This document shows, one piece after another, positions 11,101 through 18,352 of a stretch of DNA of 20,385 nucleotides (position 1 is its first letter; each line of letters starts with the position of its first letter). The translations under genes and the position numbers were made by a program. Source of the stretch: Isoetes engelmannii. Lineage: Eukaryota > Streptophyta > Lycopodiopsida > Isoetales > Isoetaceae. The notes beneath the pieces were generated by a model. It saw only the letters and a list, made by a program, of their open reading frames with translations. It was not told the DNA's origin and made no database searches. The stretch lies in assembly GCA_011763485.2 (NCBI GenBank), contig JAANSK020284157.1, positions 1 to 20,385 of the forward strand, in the 5' to 3' direction.

Positions 11101-14100
11101 GACAACAGATCATATTTGCCTTATCACTGATTATTGTTCTGGAGGAGAACTTTTTCATCTACTAGACAAGCAACCATCTAAAGTTTTCGAAGAGAAAGCA
11201 GCCCGGTACGTCTCCTAATCATAGAACACCCTTAATAAAGTAGGTTCAAATGCATCTTTGCTCATTATTAGTTTGCATTATTTCCTTCAATTGGAAAGAT
11301 GTAGAGTGGGCTGTGGCAGAATTGGAACAACCCTCCATGGCTAAAAATTTAATATGTGACATCATATACTATGTTCATTCTCAGAAGCATATCCTTTTGT
11401 CTTGACTTTGTTGTTCTTTTTAAATAAATTGAAAAGGCTTAGCTATATCTATTACCGGTATCAAATAACAATTTGAACTACAGATTTTATGCAGCTGAGG
11501 TAGTGATCGCTCTAGAATATCTGCATTACATGGGTAATGTACTCTTCCATGTCCACTCGTCTATGTGTCACAAATTTTCAAAATACTTGATATGGATAAT
11601 CTAAACCACACTTGTTACTGTAAGCCCCAAACCAAATGCTTATTTTATAAGAATGGACATTAATGAGAGGTTTAGACTGGTGGTGAAGATAATATATGTC
11701 AACCTGCAAATTAAATGTGTCACGACATCATCGACCAGAATTGTCCCAGAAGAGAGTTTGTTGAAATTTGCCAGAAAGAGAGATTTGTCTTTGCAAAAGG
11801 CAGTTGGTTGAACTGTGTTCGATGGAACTGAAGAAGGGAGCCAGGATCTTTGCATGTTGACAGTTTGTCTCTATGAGTATTTGATGTATTTGTTAAGACA
11901 GGGTCTCCTTCACGATGAGTTTTCCCCAAACGATTCTGACGCCCAACCATTACAGTCTAATTTTCAACAAATGCTAAATGGCTATAAATCGTAGAAACCA
12001 TTACATGAAAGATAGGAGCTATGGGATAAAAATTAAACAGCAATATTGTTGGTAACAAAATGTCATTGATGCGAATTTGAGAAGTAATATGCTTTTGATG
12101 AGTTTCAAATTATATTCGATTTATTTGGAACAACCAGTCTACATATTGAGATAATAGAGGCGGAAATCAGGTTGAGAGCGCAAGGATGCTGCTCCTTTTG
12201 CATTTTGAACTCATACAAATGGTTGAAAGTTCTTTACTTGTCCTTTTCATAGATCTAAGTAGTCTTAAACCTTATGATGGATATACATCCTTAATTGTGT
12301 CTTTGGCACATAATGAAGAAAGATGAAAAGGTGCCTCCATTCTTTTTAACAGTTTTGGTTTACGTTCTCCATCAAGTATTTGGTCAGAATGATAGACGCA
12401 TTAACTGGTATTTACTGTCCAGGTGTTGTTTACAGAGACTTGAAACCTGAAAACATTCTTATTCAAAGTGATGGTCATGTGCAACTGACCGACTTTGATT
12501 TATCATTGTTAGCTCCTTCAAATCCTCAAGTATGCCCTTCCTTCGATTCTTCTTTACCTTTAAAAATAATAACTATGTTAAATGATCAATGGCAAAAGAC
12601 TATTTTGAAGTCTTTCATAGTATAAACATTAGTGCATCACCATGTTCAGTAGCCAAGATTCGATTCATCCAAGCCCCATCTATTTGCCCATAACAGTAGA
12701 TCTTTCTTCCAGCTTTGATCCGAGTTTAACATGGCTCGATGGGACAGACGGTCTGGATTTTGTTCCTTAACTTTGTTAAGGAAATTAACAGTCTGATATA
12801 AGCCCTCTAGTTCGAGTGGAAACATGCCCACTTCTGCCAGCATTATGGCATATGGAATTTGGGATCTAATCCCAAGTTCTTCCTTCAAGAACATTTTCTG
12901 AACTGTCTCTATCTGTTTCCCAATTCGGGCTGAGATCCCTGGTCCCAGATGGGTAACCATACAACAAAACGGTTTTAACCAGAGTTTTAAATAAAATACT
13001 TTTCAATCCCAAATCTGTGAGAGATGCCTTGCTACATCTCGTCAGCATGCTTCACAATGCAGCCTTGCCACCTGATATCCTTCTTTTCACACAATTTTTC
13101 CAGCTATAATTAGATGAAATATCTAGCCCAAAATATTTGTAGTTATCAACATTTTCCAGAACCTGCCCTTTGTATGTAAATTCCAGTCTATCCCTGGTGC
13201 CAAATATCATGACTTTATGTGTTGCATGTTTTCACTTTGTATCTATGCTCGAGCAATTTGCTTGCCATTTCTTTCATTCTTTCCTTCTCCAAAGAAGTGA
13301 TAATAACGAAGTTTACGGGACACTAATAACTTTTTAGGTTTATTTCTCTGAATTTTTTTTTTTTGTATTACTTTCTGTGCTTTGTTTGTTGTTTCCTCTT
13401 CTGGTTGTTTACAAACTCCTTTCTAATTCTTGTCCTAGGTAGTACACAGAAAGAAGAATGACATAGAAAAGCATGCTACAATCCCAGCACCAACATTCTT
13501 TGCTGAACCTGTTGCAAGATCAAACTCATTTGTTGGTACAGAGGAGTACATTGCACCGGTAAGCTGCTCAGCAAATGATTTAGTCTTTAGAACATTATCA
13601 TAAACTACACATACAAGTCTACATTGCTTATCACAATTAACTTCATGCAGGAAGTGATAAGTGGATTGGGTCATGGTAGTGCGGTGGATTGGTGGGCACT
13701 AGGTACGTTCTATTCAATTGTGCGGACTGTTTTTGTAATTGTAGGCCAGGCCATATGGCAGTATCCGACTAGAGGTCTTCCATATTTAGGACACAATTCA
13801 GCGGGAGGCCAGTTTTAAGTATAACTCCACCGGCCTCCATAGTTTTTCAGAGAGGGCCCAACAGTCTCCTCTCTTGCCGATTGGGAAGGCTGCGGGGCTG
13901 GAGGCCCCCGATTTTTCATTGCATGAAGCCAGCCTTACTTACGGTAGATTCACATATGGGAGATTTGTTGCTGCTTTACAGCGGTTTAAAGCCGCGGTTT
14001 TTTAAAACGTGCGGCGGCCACGCTAGCTGCTTGCCCCATAGAATAGTAGGCGGTGAAAAAATAGCTGGAGCACAGTGACAGAAGAGAAGGCTGAAGGAAT

Positions 14101-17100
14101 TTCGATACAGGCAGGAGGAGAAACTCCATGTGAATGCATCACGGTGGCTGCTGCTGCGACACTGGCGGTGCAGATGTGGAAGCAGCGAAGATTGCCTACG
14201 CAAGCCAAAATCACATGGAGGTCTTTGGCAGTGCAAGTAGCTGTTGCCCAAATCCCGCTGCACACTTCGCTGCCAGGTTAAGTCACGTGGGCATGATCGC
14301 ACCGGTTCCGGTTCTTGATTTTGTGAATTGAAAAGTCTGCTCCGTGGCTTGCAAGGTCTCGTGTGGGCTGTAGTTTCGGCGAAAAAAAAAGAAGCTATGG
14401 GGACGCTGCTTGCCCTCACTGCCAATTTCGGGATTCATGTGAATCCCCAGGTCAGAGGTGGAGGCCCCGAAAAAACCACCACCAAGAAATTATACCCTTT
14501 TTCGAGCGGTTAGGGCGCATCCCCATTAAACAAAAACTGGGTTTGCCATCTCACCGAAACTGGGTTCCTACAATTTGTCAAGGCGCTACCATTCCCATTA
14601 CCTGGGTTTGCCATGTCACCGGAACTGGGTTCCTACAATTTGTCAAGGTGCTACCATCCCCATTAACGAGCGTTACTGTGGCTGAACTTCAGTTTCTTGG
14701 AGTTACTCTCAGTTTCTTGGAGGGCTACAGGACAAATCGGGACTGAGCTAAAAGACAAACGTAACTGCTACAGGACAAGAAAAAGCTTGCTAGAAGACAA
14801 ACCCAAGGCCTGAGTTGGGCAATTCAGAAGTCCTCAAGGACTTCCGAAGAAAGGGAAGGTGCTCTCGACTCGTCAGCAAAACTCCGGTGCGTTGAAGCTC
14901 ATGGGAATGGTTTTTTCCTCGCTGGGATTGCCATGTGGCAAAGTCAGGCCTGGATTTCGACCTAATGGGGATGTGCCCTTAGGCCCCATCCTCATTATCG
15001 TATGCCTCTATTTTGCTGTTTTTGCCATATCAGCAAATTGAAGGCGCTAAAAAATAAAGCATTCCAATTGAAAGCCCTCCAAATTTTCCAGCTACAGAAC
15101 AAAAAAGAGGAAGAGGACAAATATCAAGTAACAAGAAGACGACGAAGATCTTGCTAGAGGACAAACCCAGTTCTGAATTGAGGAATTCGAAAGTGCTTCG
15201 GTACTTTTGAGTTTTTTAAATTTGCCTCTGCCACGGAGGATGAAATCGGTTTGGAGCAGCCCAAATAAGGACAAAAAAAACATTCTGTCTCCACTTGCCA
15301 CGAAGCAAAGGCAGGGCTTCGTAGCTCTGTAATGGGGATGCGCCCTTATTATGGGACGAAATTCCTTCCTGATGCCTTGTCCTTTTCTCTTGGCGGCGCC
15401 GCTGCCGCTGCCACTAGTTATCCATTTTTCCTTGGGGTTGCGGTTGTTGTAGCGTTAACATGGACGAGCAGATTTGCCGCTGCTGCAACCACGGAACTAC
15501 AACCATTTCGGCTTTTATGCCTTTTGCGTTCACATGGGTTTAGGTTGTTTTTTGTTCCAGCTGGGCCGCTGGCACACAGACTAGAAATTTGCAACAGCCC
15601 CGTTGCTCCAATTTTTCCAAACGGATGAAAAGAAATTAACTCTTTATATTCAGATTATAGTGGATTCGTATACCATTCCAACAATGCTTCGTGCCTCATT
15701 TCTTCCAAATTTTTCTTCTTTCTTCGAAATCCGGCAGGCCTTGTTTAAATGGATCTTCATGAAGCGGGAGATTTTTTATCTTGATTATTGCAAAGGAAGC
15801 AACCAAATCAAACAGGCAGTTGAGGACACTCAGAAGGATTCCATATCAGATCAGATTTGGGATTGAGTACAACAGGTAAAAATCAGAAGAAGCAACAGCC
15901 GATGACATTTTCGGGCCCATGTGAATATAACATGCGGCAAAAGCCAATTTGCAGCGCATGCAGCAACAACCAGATCCGCGTGAAGGGTCCAGTCTCCCAC
16001 AGCGGGAGGGTAGCATACTACCCCCTGAAGAACCCGAACTTACTACTTCAACAAGCCAAATGGCCTACTGGAAAATCCCATCATTCGTTCCAGTGTCCCG
16101 CAGGAACCATATCAAATGGCCCGAGCTAACTCGGATCCAGTTCTAAAATCCGTTGCCGTTGCCTATTACCGCCAAAGCCTAAGAGGCAAGGGAAGCCTTG
16201 CCCAGCCCTGAACTCTAGCTCTGCACAATAAATCAGCCAAGAGATCGGTGGAGTGAACAGGGATAGAGAAGAATGGACCAAATGATGCACAATACAACTT
16301 ATGTAACTATCTAGCTGATCCTACATGCGCCATGTTTGAAACAGCTACAACTAATGAACCTACCAATCAGGACAACAAGAACTGATCTATGAGCCCTAGC
16401 TACAAAAATCCTAAATACCTAGAGATTCTATGAATGCACCCCGTTCATGCACTTAAGACAAATGGCCCAAAGAAGGGGCCCTTCTAAAATTTAAGAAACC
16501 ATGACCCTCTAAAATTCTAGCCATGACCCTCTGATGCTTCTAAGAGCAACGACTCCGTAAAACTTAAGCCCCTCTAATGGTATAAGACCCTCTAACACCC
16601 TCTAAGACCTTATATAATATAAAATCGTATTTCTAGCTAAAGACCCATAGAGAGGTATTTATTACGTGTATTTTTGTTGGGAAAAGAATCGATGCATCTA
16701 GCTCATAAAATTCCCTCCATGGAAAGGATTGTTTAAATACCCTATTGTGGATCAGGATTATTGAAACCTACTTCATTTAATCAATGGTTTAGATTAGGAA
16801 AAGTTATATGTTGATCCACTATGGGCAAATTTTAATCCATTTTATTATGGTCCGCAATTTCACGCTATTGGCCCCTAATTGTTATAATGCAAAAATGTTA
16901 TTCAAGAGATCTAAGTTTCTTTCACAAAATGTTTTTAGGTATTCTCTTATATGAAATGTTGTATGGTTACACTCCATTTCGCGGAAAGAATAGGCAGCGA
17001 ATCTTTTCCAACATATTACACAAATCAATCACTTTTCCCAACCACGTCCAGGTAATTAGAGTTTTTCATTGTTAAAGTTTTTCATTATTAAGATGCTTTT

Positions 17101-17829
17101 AAAGTTAGAATCTATATTGTACATATAAAAGTAGATGACAATGATCTTGCTATGTCGACCATAATAATCATATACTACGAGCGATTATTTTTGCTCTTGT
17201 TACTGCAATATATGTGAATCTTTGGTCTTGTAGTTGAGATAGCGTATAAAGCCAGTTATTTCTTATCTAACCCACTCGGGAAAGATGAATGACTGAATGG
17301 TTGAACTCTTCTACGCCTATTTCTTATCTAACCAGCTCGGAAAGATGAATGGCTAAATGGTTGAACATTTCTACAACCTCGCAGAGATTTCATCTATATA
17401 GCTTTTGAACCATTTAGTCCTCACTAAGATAATATTGCAGGTAAGTATTGCAGCAAAAGAATTGATGCATGAGCTACTCCAGAGAGATCCTTCAAAAAGA
17501 CTCGGATCACAAAATGGTGCCTACGACATCAAGCAACATTCCTTTTTCAAAGGGGTTAACTGGCCTTTAGTTCGTAACACGGTCTGAACTCTCTCCCAAT
17601 CTCTTTTCACCTCTTGTTCTTGTTTATTAGTGTCTTTTACACAAGCGAACAATTGTATTAGCTCAACGAACAAAAGTGATATAGAACTAACAAACTATAT
17701 GTTTTCTAGGTGCCTCCTAAGCTAGTGATACCCCATACAAAGGCGGTGCATAAAATTGATGGCATGCCTCAAGATGCACGATGGGTTGATGCTGAAAAGG
17801 ACATATTTGGATCATCAGAGTTGTTCTAA
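1478..17829 (+). CDS. PHOT: Phototropin blue-light receptor Ser/Thr kinase, 23 coding exons, 929 aa
   Basis: Phototropins bind FMN in two LOV domains. Blue light forms a cysteinyl-FMN adduct that activates the C-terminal AGC-VIII kinase at the plasma membrane, driving phototropism, chloroplast movement and stomatal opening. Exons: 1478-2115, 2369-2551, 2736-2827, 2920-3006, 3090-3189, 3282-3444, 4999-5069, 6672-6778, 7082-7131, 7445-7549, 7677-7736, 8124-8213, 8493-8563, 9634-9718, 10840-10920, 11102-11205, 11484-11533, 12423-12529, 13439-13558, 13651-13702, 16939-17051, 17441-17581, 17710-17829. All introns are GT-AG except intron 8, which is GC-AG. The spliced frame is open throughout, and 929 residues fits the family (Arabidopsis phot2 about 915, phot1 about 996). 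Domain order is LOV1 (about 170-280, Cys213), LOV2 (about 395-510, Cys444) and kinase (about 593-880). The start is the ATG at 1478 in a strong plant context (AGCAATGGCT); an in-frame TGA lies upstream at 1439-1441. PHOT1 versus PHOT2 is not resolved. Exon edges come from motif continuity and splice signals, not transcripts. Confidence 0.95.
2369..2827 (+). other. PHOT: Phototropin exons 2-3: LOV1 core and C-terminal part
   Basis: Exon 2 (2369-2551) completes Cys213 (TG plus C) and continues RFLQGAKTD, then [27 protein letters not shown] and KFIG. These are the FMN-contacting and beta-sheet motifs of a photoactive LOV1. Exon 3 (2736-2827) supplies the last strand and the following [15 protein letters not shown] and SLIKYD signature. 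Junctions: GG then GTAAGT, TGCAG then T, and GATG then GTAAAC, restoring Gly274 and Ala305. The KFIGM...VEVSKYTEG block is a family hallmark. LOV1 is generally tied to dimerisation and tuning of photosensitivity. Confidence 0.92.
2920..3444 (+). other. PHOT: Phototropin exons 4-6: LOV1-LOV2 linker and start of LOV2
   Basis: Exon 4 (2920-3006) restores ARQKDK after the split Ala codon and continues into a Ser-rich [10 protein letters not shown] helix. Exon 5 (3090-3189) is basic and ends [13 protein letters not shown]; Ser360 in RRRS is a plausible basophilic-kinase or 14-3-3-type site by analogy with hinge serines of other phototropins (inference). Exon 6 (3282-3444) runs through an acidic stretch into [17 protein letters not shown] and [11 protein letters not shown], the conserved A'-alpha entry and first strand of LOV2. 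The linker is about 90 residues, on the short side for the family. The exon 5 acceptor (GCCAAAG, 3089) has a weak pyrimidine tract and is the least certain of the three. Confidence 0.85.
3445..4247 (+). other. Intron 6, left part: nothing identified
   Basis: AT-rich intron sequence with short A and T runs. A reading frame at 3823-4035 is cysteine-containing but matches nothing I know and lacks splice sites in phase with the phototropin frame, so I treat it as chance. Confidence 0.6.
4248..4263. repeat. Left target-site duplication of the intron 6 retroelement
   Basis: TGGCTTTAACCACTTT, identical to 4631-4646. The final TTT overlaps the poly-T tract, so the unambiguous part is 13 bp. Confidence 0.85.
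4264..4630 (-). mobile_element. Antisense non-LTR retroelement insertion in intron 6 (SINE or 5'-truncated LINE)
   Basis: A T22 run (4261-4282) marks the poly(A) tail of a minus-strand element. The element body is 4283-4630. Flanking it is a perfect 16-bp direct repeat, TGGCTTTAACCACTTT, at 4248-4263 and 4631-4646. Tail plus long target-site duplication is the signature of target-primed reverse transcription. The body is about 350 bp with no open frame and no tRNA-like A/B boxes that I can see. It is therefore either a LINE 3' end or a non-tRNA SINE. The intact duplication and near-pure tail suggest a fairly young insertion. Confidence 0.85.
4631..4646. repeat. Right target-site duplication of the intron 6 retroelement
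   Basis: Second copy of the 16-bp direct repeat, followed by GACCCACC. It marks the 5' end of the antisense element. Confidence 0.85.
4647..4998 (+). other. Intron 6, right part: nothing identified
   Basis: T-rich intron sequence running to a normal acceptor (TTCTGCAG at 4991-4998). No repeats or reading frames of note. Confidence 0.6.
5806..5925 (-). pseudogene. Ty1/copia reverse-transcriptase fragment
   Basis: On the minus strand from 5896 downward, one frame reads [20 protein letters not shown] followed by EGEGIAIVV. This is the copia reverse-transcriptase segment just upstream of the YVDD active site (family pattern: GF/Y...DPSLY...G.....VVYVDD). Just before it, in another frame, GYSKMLER gives the expected W/GYSKM part, so there is a frameshift near 5897. 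Similarity stops where YVDD should begin (EAT follows instead). The fragment is dead and short. Confidence 0.7.
6303..6356 (+). pseudogene. Possible Ty1/copia RNase H C-terminal fragment
   Basis: The + frame reads [17 protein letters not shown] then TAA. Copia polyproteins commonly have (K)DQLADI(L/F)TKPL near the RNase H end; 9 of 12 positions agree. It lies on the strand opposite the reverse-transcriptase fragment 380 bp away, so either the element was rearranged or these are two elements. The match is short, hence the modest confidence. Confidence 0.45.
6779..7081 (+). other. Intron 8 of PHOT, GC-AG type
   Basis: The 303-nt intron starts GGCAAGTTT and ends TTTCAGG. Only a cut before GC (AAT G, GCAAGT ... 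CAG, GA AAA CCA) gives the conserved LOV2 reading NGKPFWNIF. The nearby GT (GTTTTC at 6783) joined to the same acceptor gives the wrong frame. The donor matches the U1 consensus at every position except the C, as is usual for GC-AG introns. I see nothing else in this intron. Confidence 0.88.
7132..7444 (+). other. Intron 9: nothing identified
   Basis: 313-nt intron from GTATAT to TTTTGCAG. Two chance reading frames overlap it but neither is in phase with exons 9 or 10. Confidence 0.6.
7677..8213 (+). other. PHOT: Phototropin exons 11-12: hinge between LOV2 and kinase
   Basis: Exon 11 (7677-7736) encodes the conserved [17 protein letters not shown] helix. Exon 12 (8124-8213) encodes [22 protein letters not shown] and AK. 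Both are phase 0 and end in GGTTAG and GGTAAC donors. The segment corresponds to the A-rich helical hinge that couples J-alpha undocking to kinase release in phototropins. The NxxxALxELPDANM block is strongly diagnostic of the family. Confidence 0.9.
7737..8123 (+). other. Intron 11: nothing identified
   Basis: 387-nt AT-rich intron from GTTAGT to GATGCAG. No repeats or coding similarity seen. Confidence 0.6.
8311..8438. repeat. Degenerate two-copy tandem duplication in intron 12, about 64-bp period
   Basis: Segments starting at 8311 (TCTCGTTGATAAACTT) and 8375 (TCTTGATAATAAACTT) share GATAAACTT, CTTATG(A/G)AAGGTAA and AAGTAC in the same order, with small indels. Confidence 0.65.
8564..9633 (+). 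other. Intron 13 of PHOT (1070 nt)
   Basis: It interrupts the P-loop codon for Ile606 (GGA AT, GTAAGT ... CTAG, T GTG). Apart from the 50-bp tandem duplication listed separately, I see no element. A minus-strand frame at 9306-9494 matches nothing known to me. Confidence 0.6.
9035..9134. repeat. Two-copy tandem duplication, 50-bp period, intron 13
   Basis: Copies 9035-9084 and 9085-9134 both start CTTATCACTTCTTCTTAG and both carry AATCCTGAGGATCT near their ends. The middles differ at several bases. Confidence 0.88.
9719..10839 (+). other. Intron 14 of PHOT (1121 nt)
   Basis: It lies between GTCAAT and TAACAG, phase 0. A degenerate direct repeat (TAAAAC(A/C)CTT(T/C)ATAAGATGAG) occurs at 10324-10344 and 10371-10391, a 47-bp period. 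A + frame at 10138-10323 reads [10 protein letters not shown], slightly like Ty3/gypsy reverse transcriptase, but its continuation does not fit, so no element is called. Confidence 0.55.
11534..12422 (+). other. Intron 17 of PHOT (889 nt)
   Basis: It runs from GTAATG to GTCCAG inside the Gly713 codon. The segment at about 11720-11900 is less AT-rich than its surroundings and has coding-like stretches in two + frames (for example [20 protein letters not shown]) broken by stops. This could be a decayed insertion of unknown type. No termini seen. Confidence 0.5.
12423..13702 (+). other. PHOT: Phototropin exons 18-20: catalytic loop and activation segment
   Basis: Exon 18 (12423-12529) encodes [12 protein letters not shown] (catalytic Asp718) and LTDFDLS. 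DFD (736-738) in place of DFG marks AGC-VIII plant kinases. Exon 19 (13439-13558) holds the AGC-VIII insertion and [21 protein letters not shown]. Ser776 and Ser778 align with the activation-loop autophosphorylation serines known in Arabidopsis phot1 (Ser849, Ser851). Exon 20 (13651-13702) encodes [18 protein letters not shown], completing the APE motif. Intron 19 is only 92 nt, whereas intron 18 holds a LINE fragment and intron 20 a large insertion. Confidence 0.93.
12648..13310 (-). pseudogene. Decayed LINE reverse-transcriptase C-terminal fragment in intron 18
   Basis: Reading the minus strand from about 13220 down gives [18 protein letters not shown], then [18 protein letters not shown], then [17 protein letters not shown], then [20 protein letters not shown] and [19 protein letters not shown]. 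This is the order of motifs after the palm domain in plant and animal non-LTR (LINE) reverse transcriptases: the KVMIF, F.Y.G..L..V..YKYLG and TLV..VLLYG blocks. It is dead: a TGA interrupts it at 13052-13054 and a frameshift lies near 12945. Both ends are lost and no poly(A) tail or target duplication is visible. The insert is antisense to the phototropin gene. Residues upstream of 13220 ([19 protein letters not shown]) may continue it in another frame. Confidence 0.85.
14537..14666. repeat. 65-bp subterminal tandem repeat inside the MITE
   Basis: Copies 14537-14601 and 14602-14666 start CTGGGTTTGCCAT and share AACTGGGTTCCTACAATTT and GTCAAGG(C/T)GCTACCAT. Each ends in a CCCATTA motif resembling the TIR, so the unit appears to derive from the element's left end. 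Confidence 0.92.
14724..14981. repeat. Right-end duplication of the MITE, inner copy
   Basis: This 258-bp segment starts GCTACAGGACAA and contains CTTGCTAGAAGACAAACCC. It ends TAATGGGGATGTGCCC then TTA, so it has its own TIR with one transition relative to the outer terminus. It aligns end to end with 15091-15348, also 258 bp, with substantial divergence. Confidence 0.75.
15091..15348. repeat. Right-end duplication of the MITE, outer copy
   Basis: This 258-bp segment starts GCTACAGAACAA, contains CTTGCTAGAGGACAAACCC and GCAAAGGCAGG, and ends with the TIR plus TTA. It is the partner of 14724-14981. Confidence 0.75.
17052..17440 (+). other. Intron 21 of PHOT (389 nt)
   Basis: AT-rich phase-0 intron from GTAATT to ATTGCAG. 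It contains the 61-bp tandem duplication listed separately and nothing else recognisable. Confidence 0.65.
17257..17378. repeat. Two-copy tandem duplication, 61-bp period, intron 21
   Basis: Copies 17257-17317 and 17318-17378 both begin TATTTCTTATCTAACC and share CTCGG, AAAGATGAATG, AATGGTTGAAC and TTCTAC. They differ at a few bases. Confidence 0.92.
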
Positions 17830-18352
17830 TGGATCCTTCAAAATTCAATGGAATGTGCACATTATTATTTGCAAAAATAAAAAGCTCAGATTTGAATGCA
17901 ACATTTTATAGATACTTAGAATGCAAGAGGACCTTCATTTTTCCCATTCATGTCACATAAGAAGTAAGTAGTAACTACTTAATATCCCATGGGTCTCATC
18001 TAGGCATATGGGGATACCTCATTGCGTGCAAGGGGTCAACAAAAAACCCTTGTATACAACTTTTTGGAGATGAAAAATCCATACATATGTAAATAGGAAA
18101 AGCCACTTTTCCTGGCCCCGTCCATAGATATTAAAGCATTTCCTTCTTATGTGTTCTCATAGCATTTATATATGTATGTATCACATGGTCAATATTCCAA
18201 AACATTCTTGTGTAAGAGAATAAAACAGTTAAAAAGTTATTGATTTTCTTCATTTGTCGGGCTCGTCTTTTGAGACACGAGTTATGCATGCAGTATAATT
18301 CCTTGAATGGAGTCTTCCAGCCCCTATTTCATATCACTCTTCCAATTAGTTC
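17830..18352 (+). other. 3' flank and probable 3'UTR of PHOT
   Basis: AT-rich sequence without coding potential. It contains both AATAAA hexamers and a 14-bp direct repeat (CCTATTTCATATCA at 18323-18336 and 18352-18365) next to the end of the decayed minus-strand frame. The repeat may be a junction scar or chance. Confidence 0.5.
17876..17881 (+). promoter_or_regulatory. Candidate polyadenylation signal AATAAA
   Basis: AATAAA lies 47 nt after the phototropin stop codon. A second AATAAA at 18219-18224 would give a more usual 3'UTR of about 400 nt. Plant signals are loose, so neither is assured. Confidence 0.4.

Larger units (their letters stand above)
8493..11533 (+). other. PHOT: Phototropin exons 13-17: kinase N-lobe
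   Basis: Exon 13 (8493-8563) encodes [13 protein letters not shown]. The P-loop continues across intron 13 into IVHLVEL (exon 14, 9634-9718), with Ile606 where many phototropins have Ser. Exon 14 also carries FALKAMKK with the ATP-binding Lys622. Exon 15 (10840-10920) has [10 protein letters not shown], with the alpha-C glutamate, and [13 protein letters not shown]. Exon 16 (11102-11205) has [18 protein letters not shown], the AGC hinge. Exon 17 (11484-11533) has [18 protein letters not shown]. Every junction is in frame. This is a complete catalytic N-lobe with no lost key residue. Confidence 0.93.
14513..15345. mobile_element. MITE-like DNA transposon with 16-bp perfect TIRs, PIF/Harbinger-type
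   Basis: The left terminus GGGCGCATCCCCATTA (14513-14528) is the exact reverse complement of the right terminus TAATGGGGATGCGCCC (15330-15345). Both are flanked directly by TTA (14510-14512 and 15346-15348). A 3-bp TTA/TAA duplication and TIRs starting GG fit the PIF/Harbinger superfamily. The 833-bp element has no transposase frame, so it is non-autonomous. Internally, a 65-bp unit is tandemly repeated near the left end, and a second right end occurs at 14963-14978. Superfamily assignment is inference from TIR and duplication length. Confidence 0.75.
13703..16938 (+). other. Intron 20 of PHOT (3236 nt) with a GC-richer inserted block
   Basis: The longest intron, it splits the Gly codon of [10 protein letters not shown] in the kinase. 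Host-like AT-rich sequence occupies the ends (to about 13740 and from about 16620). Between them is visibly GC-richer DNA, a composition seen nowhere else in the window. It holds a MITE-like element (14513-15345) and several reading frames of 60-127 codons with no recognised domain. I could not find terminal repeats or a target duplication for the block as a whole, so its class is unknown. Short hairpins occur at 16191-16208 and around 16475. Confidence 0.6.
16939..17829 (+). other. PHOT: Phototropin exons 21-23: kinase C-lobe end and C-terminal tail
   Basis: Exon 21 (16939-17051) completes Gly and encodes [20 protein letters not shown] and [11 protein letters not shown]. Exon 22 (17441-17581) encodes [20 protein letters not shown] and [18 protein letters not shown], the usual kinase end. 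Exon 23 (17710-17829) gives a 39-residue tail starting VPPKL and ending in [11 protein letters not shown] before TAA. The PPxL turn matches the family, but the rest of the tail differs from remembered phot1 and phot2 tails. The exon 22 donor (ACG then GTCTGA) is weak; if intron 22 is retained, translation adds one Val and stops at 17585-17587. Confidence 0.88.

Noticed and set aside
13976-14746. Overlapping frames on both strands in the GC-rich block of intron 20.
   Set aside because: Long frames are expected by chance in GC-richer DNA. They overlap each other and run into MITE repeats, with no domain recognised.
1478-17829. The phototropin locus as a pseudogene, given stops between exon-like frames.
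   Set aside because: All 23 exons join in frame with plausible splice sites, and every catalytic and flavin-binding residue checked is intact.
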